Assembly: GCA_947589175.1 (NCBI GenBank) | Contig: CANPZR010000189.1 | Coordinates: 1 to 5,461, forward strand | Direction of reading: 5' to 3' | DNA: 5,461 nt | From: an uncultured Lachnospiraceae bacterium | Lineage (GTDB): Bacteria > Bacillota > Clostridia > Lachnospirales > Lachnospiraceae | Part shown: positions 5,266-5,461 of the stretch, one piece after another | Position numbering within the stretch: the stretch's first letter is position 1 | Layout: each line of letters starts with the position of its first letter | The notes under the pieces: generated by a model | What the model was told of the DNA's origin: nothing | The model's database searches: none | What the model saw: the letters and a program-made list of their open reading frames with translations, nothing else | Position numbers and translations under genes: made by a program

Positions 5266-5320
5266 AAAAATGGGGGGGGCGATCTGCAAACCCGTAAATA
5301 GCGGCTGCACTTCACCCCCC
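5266..5320 (-). terminator. Intrinsic terminator after the upstream ABC ATPase gene
   Basis: On the minus strand GGGGGG (5320-5315) can pair with the eight-C run at 5279-5272. Inner pairing GCAGCC/GGGUUUGC is also possible. The stem is followed by A and five Ts (5270-5266). It begins 9 nt after the stop at 5330. The loop is long and the outer stem is separated from the inner one by mismatches, so efficiency is uncertain. Confidence 0.6.
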
Positions 5321-5329
5321 GTAATCCAT

Positions 5330-5461
5330 TTACTTCTGTCCAGATTGTCCATCAGCTATCATGACCTTTCCGTCCTCAATCCGTATCTGCTTCCCCGCCG
5401 TCTTTGCCACAGTCGGATCATGTGTCACGAGCAGTATCGTCCTTCCCTCGCTGTTGATCTC
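5330..5461 (-). CDS. ABC transporter ATP-binding protein, MacB/LolD-like (5' end outside window)
   Basis: Only the last 43 codons are present. They read EINSEGRTILLVTHDPTVA, then a stretch with IRIEDGKV, then a short polar tail to TAA 5332-5330. The H-loop His in VTHDP and the following A-x-x-A...I-x-I-x-D-G-K pattern are characteristic of MacB/LolD/FtsE-type ATPases, which normally work with an FtsX-like permease. No such permease follows; a terminator-like hairpin and the AT-rich glycosyltransferase come next. Its GC-rich codon use resembles the ABC block at 1-2760 rather than its immediate neighbour. Family call is firm; substrate is unknown. Confidence 0.85.
   Translation of the reverse strand, partial: EINSEGRTILLVTHDPTVAKTAGKQIRIEDGKVMIADGQSGQK

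Overview
The window looks like a stretch of a Clostridia-type Bacillota chromosome, probably a Lachnospiraceae-like gut anaerobe. The signs are strong purine-rich Shine-Dalgarno sites, an AgrD-type peptide, BcrA/LanF-style ABC genes, and heavy use of ATA, AGG and CGG codons in GC-rich genes. Every supportable gene is on the minus strand, so the biological order runs from position 5461 down to 1. The organism assignment is inference.

Layout in transcription order. (1) 5461-5330: the last 43 codons of a MacB/LolD-type ABC ATPase, then a G-run/C-run hairpin with a T tract that looks like an intrinsic terminator (5320-5266). (2) 5232-3891: a polytopic GT-C (family 39-like) glycosyltransferase, split over two frames by a net +1 base and so probably broken. 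(3) 3834-3754: a 26-codon ORF whose first ~20 residues look like the N-terminus of another ABC ATPase, apparently a relic. (4) 3772-3466: a compact signalling unit. Two 17-bp direct repeats at 20-bp period sit just upstream of a good sigma-A promoter, followed by a structured leader and a perfect SD. It ends in a 47-codon AgrD-like gene with a C-X4-HQP-X2-P core (putative thiolactone CMGIL). (5) 3439-3382: a nested long inverted repeat, then a promoter with a perfect TATAAT. (6) 3291-2869: a Sec-secreted, cysteine-free, Tyr/Asn-rich protein of DUF2712 type. (7) 2842-2807: a 13-bp hairpin without a T tract. (8) 2775-1: three six-helix ABC permease-like proteins and an ATPase, in a tightly overlapped, translationally coupled operon. 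The ATPase has a Glu in the Q-loop, as in lantibiotic-immunity LanF proteins.

Base composition changes sharply. The permease/ATPase block (1-2760) is GC-rich. The glycosyltransferase block (3700-5260) is strongly AT-rich. The secreted-protein gene is intermediate. This suggests the segment was assembled from pieces of different origin.

Working hypothesis (inference): an AgrD-type quorum peptide, autoregulated by a LytTR (AgrA-like) regulator encoded elsewhere, stands beside a secreted DUF2712 protein and a multi-permease ABC transporter. The arrangement is reminiscent of a bacteriocin with its immunity/export operon. No agrB, agrC or agrA gene is visible here, so the peptide would be processed by an AgrB outside the window.
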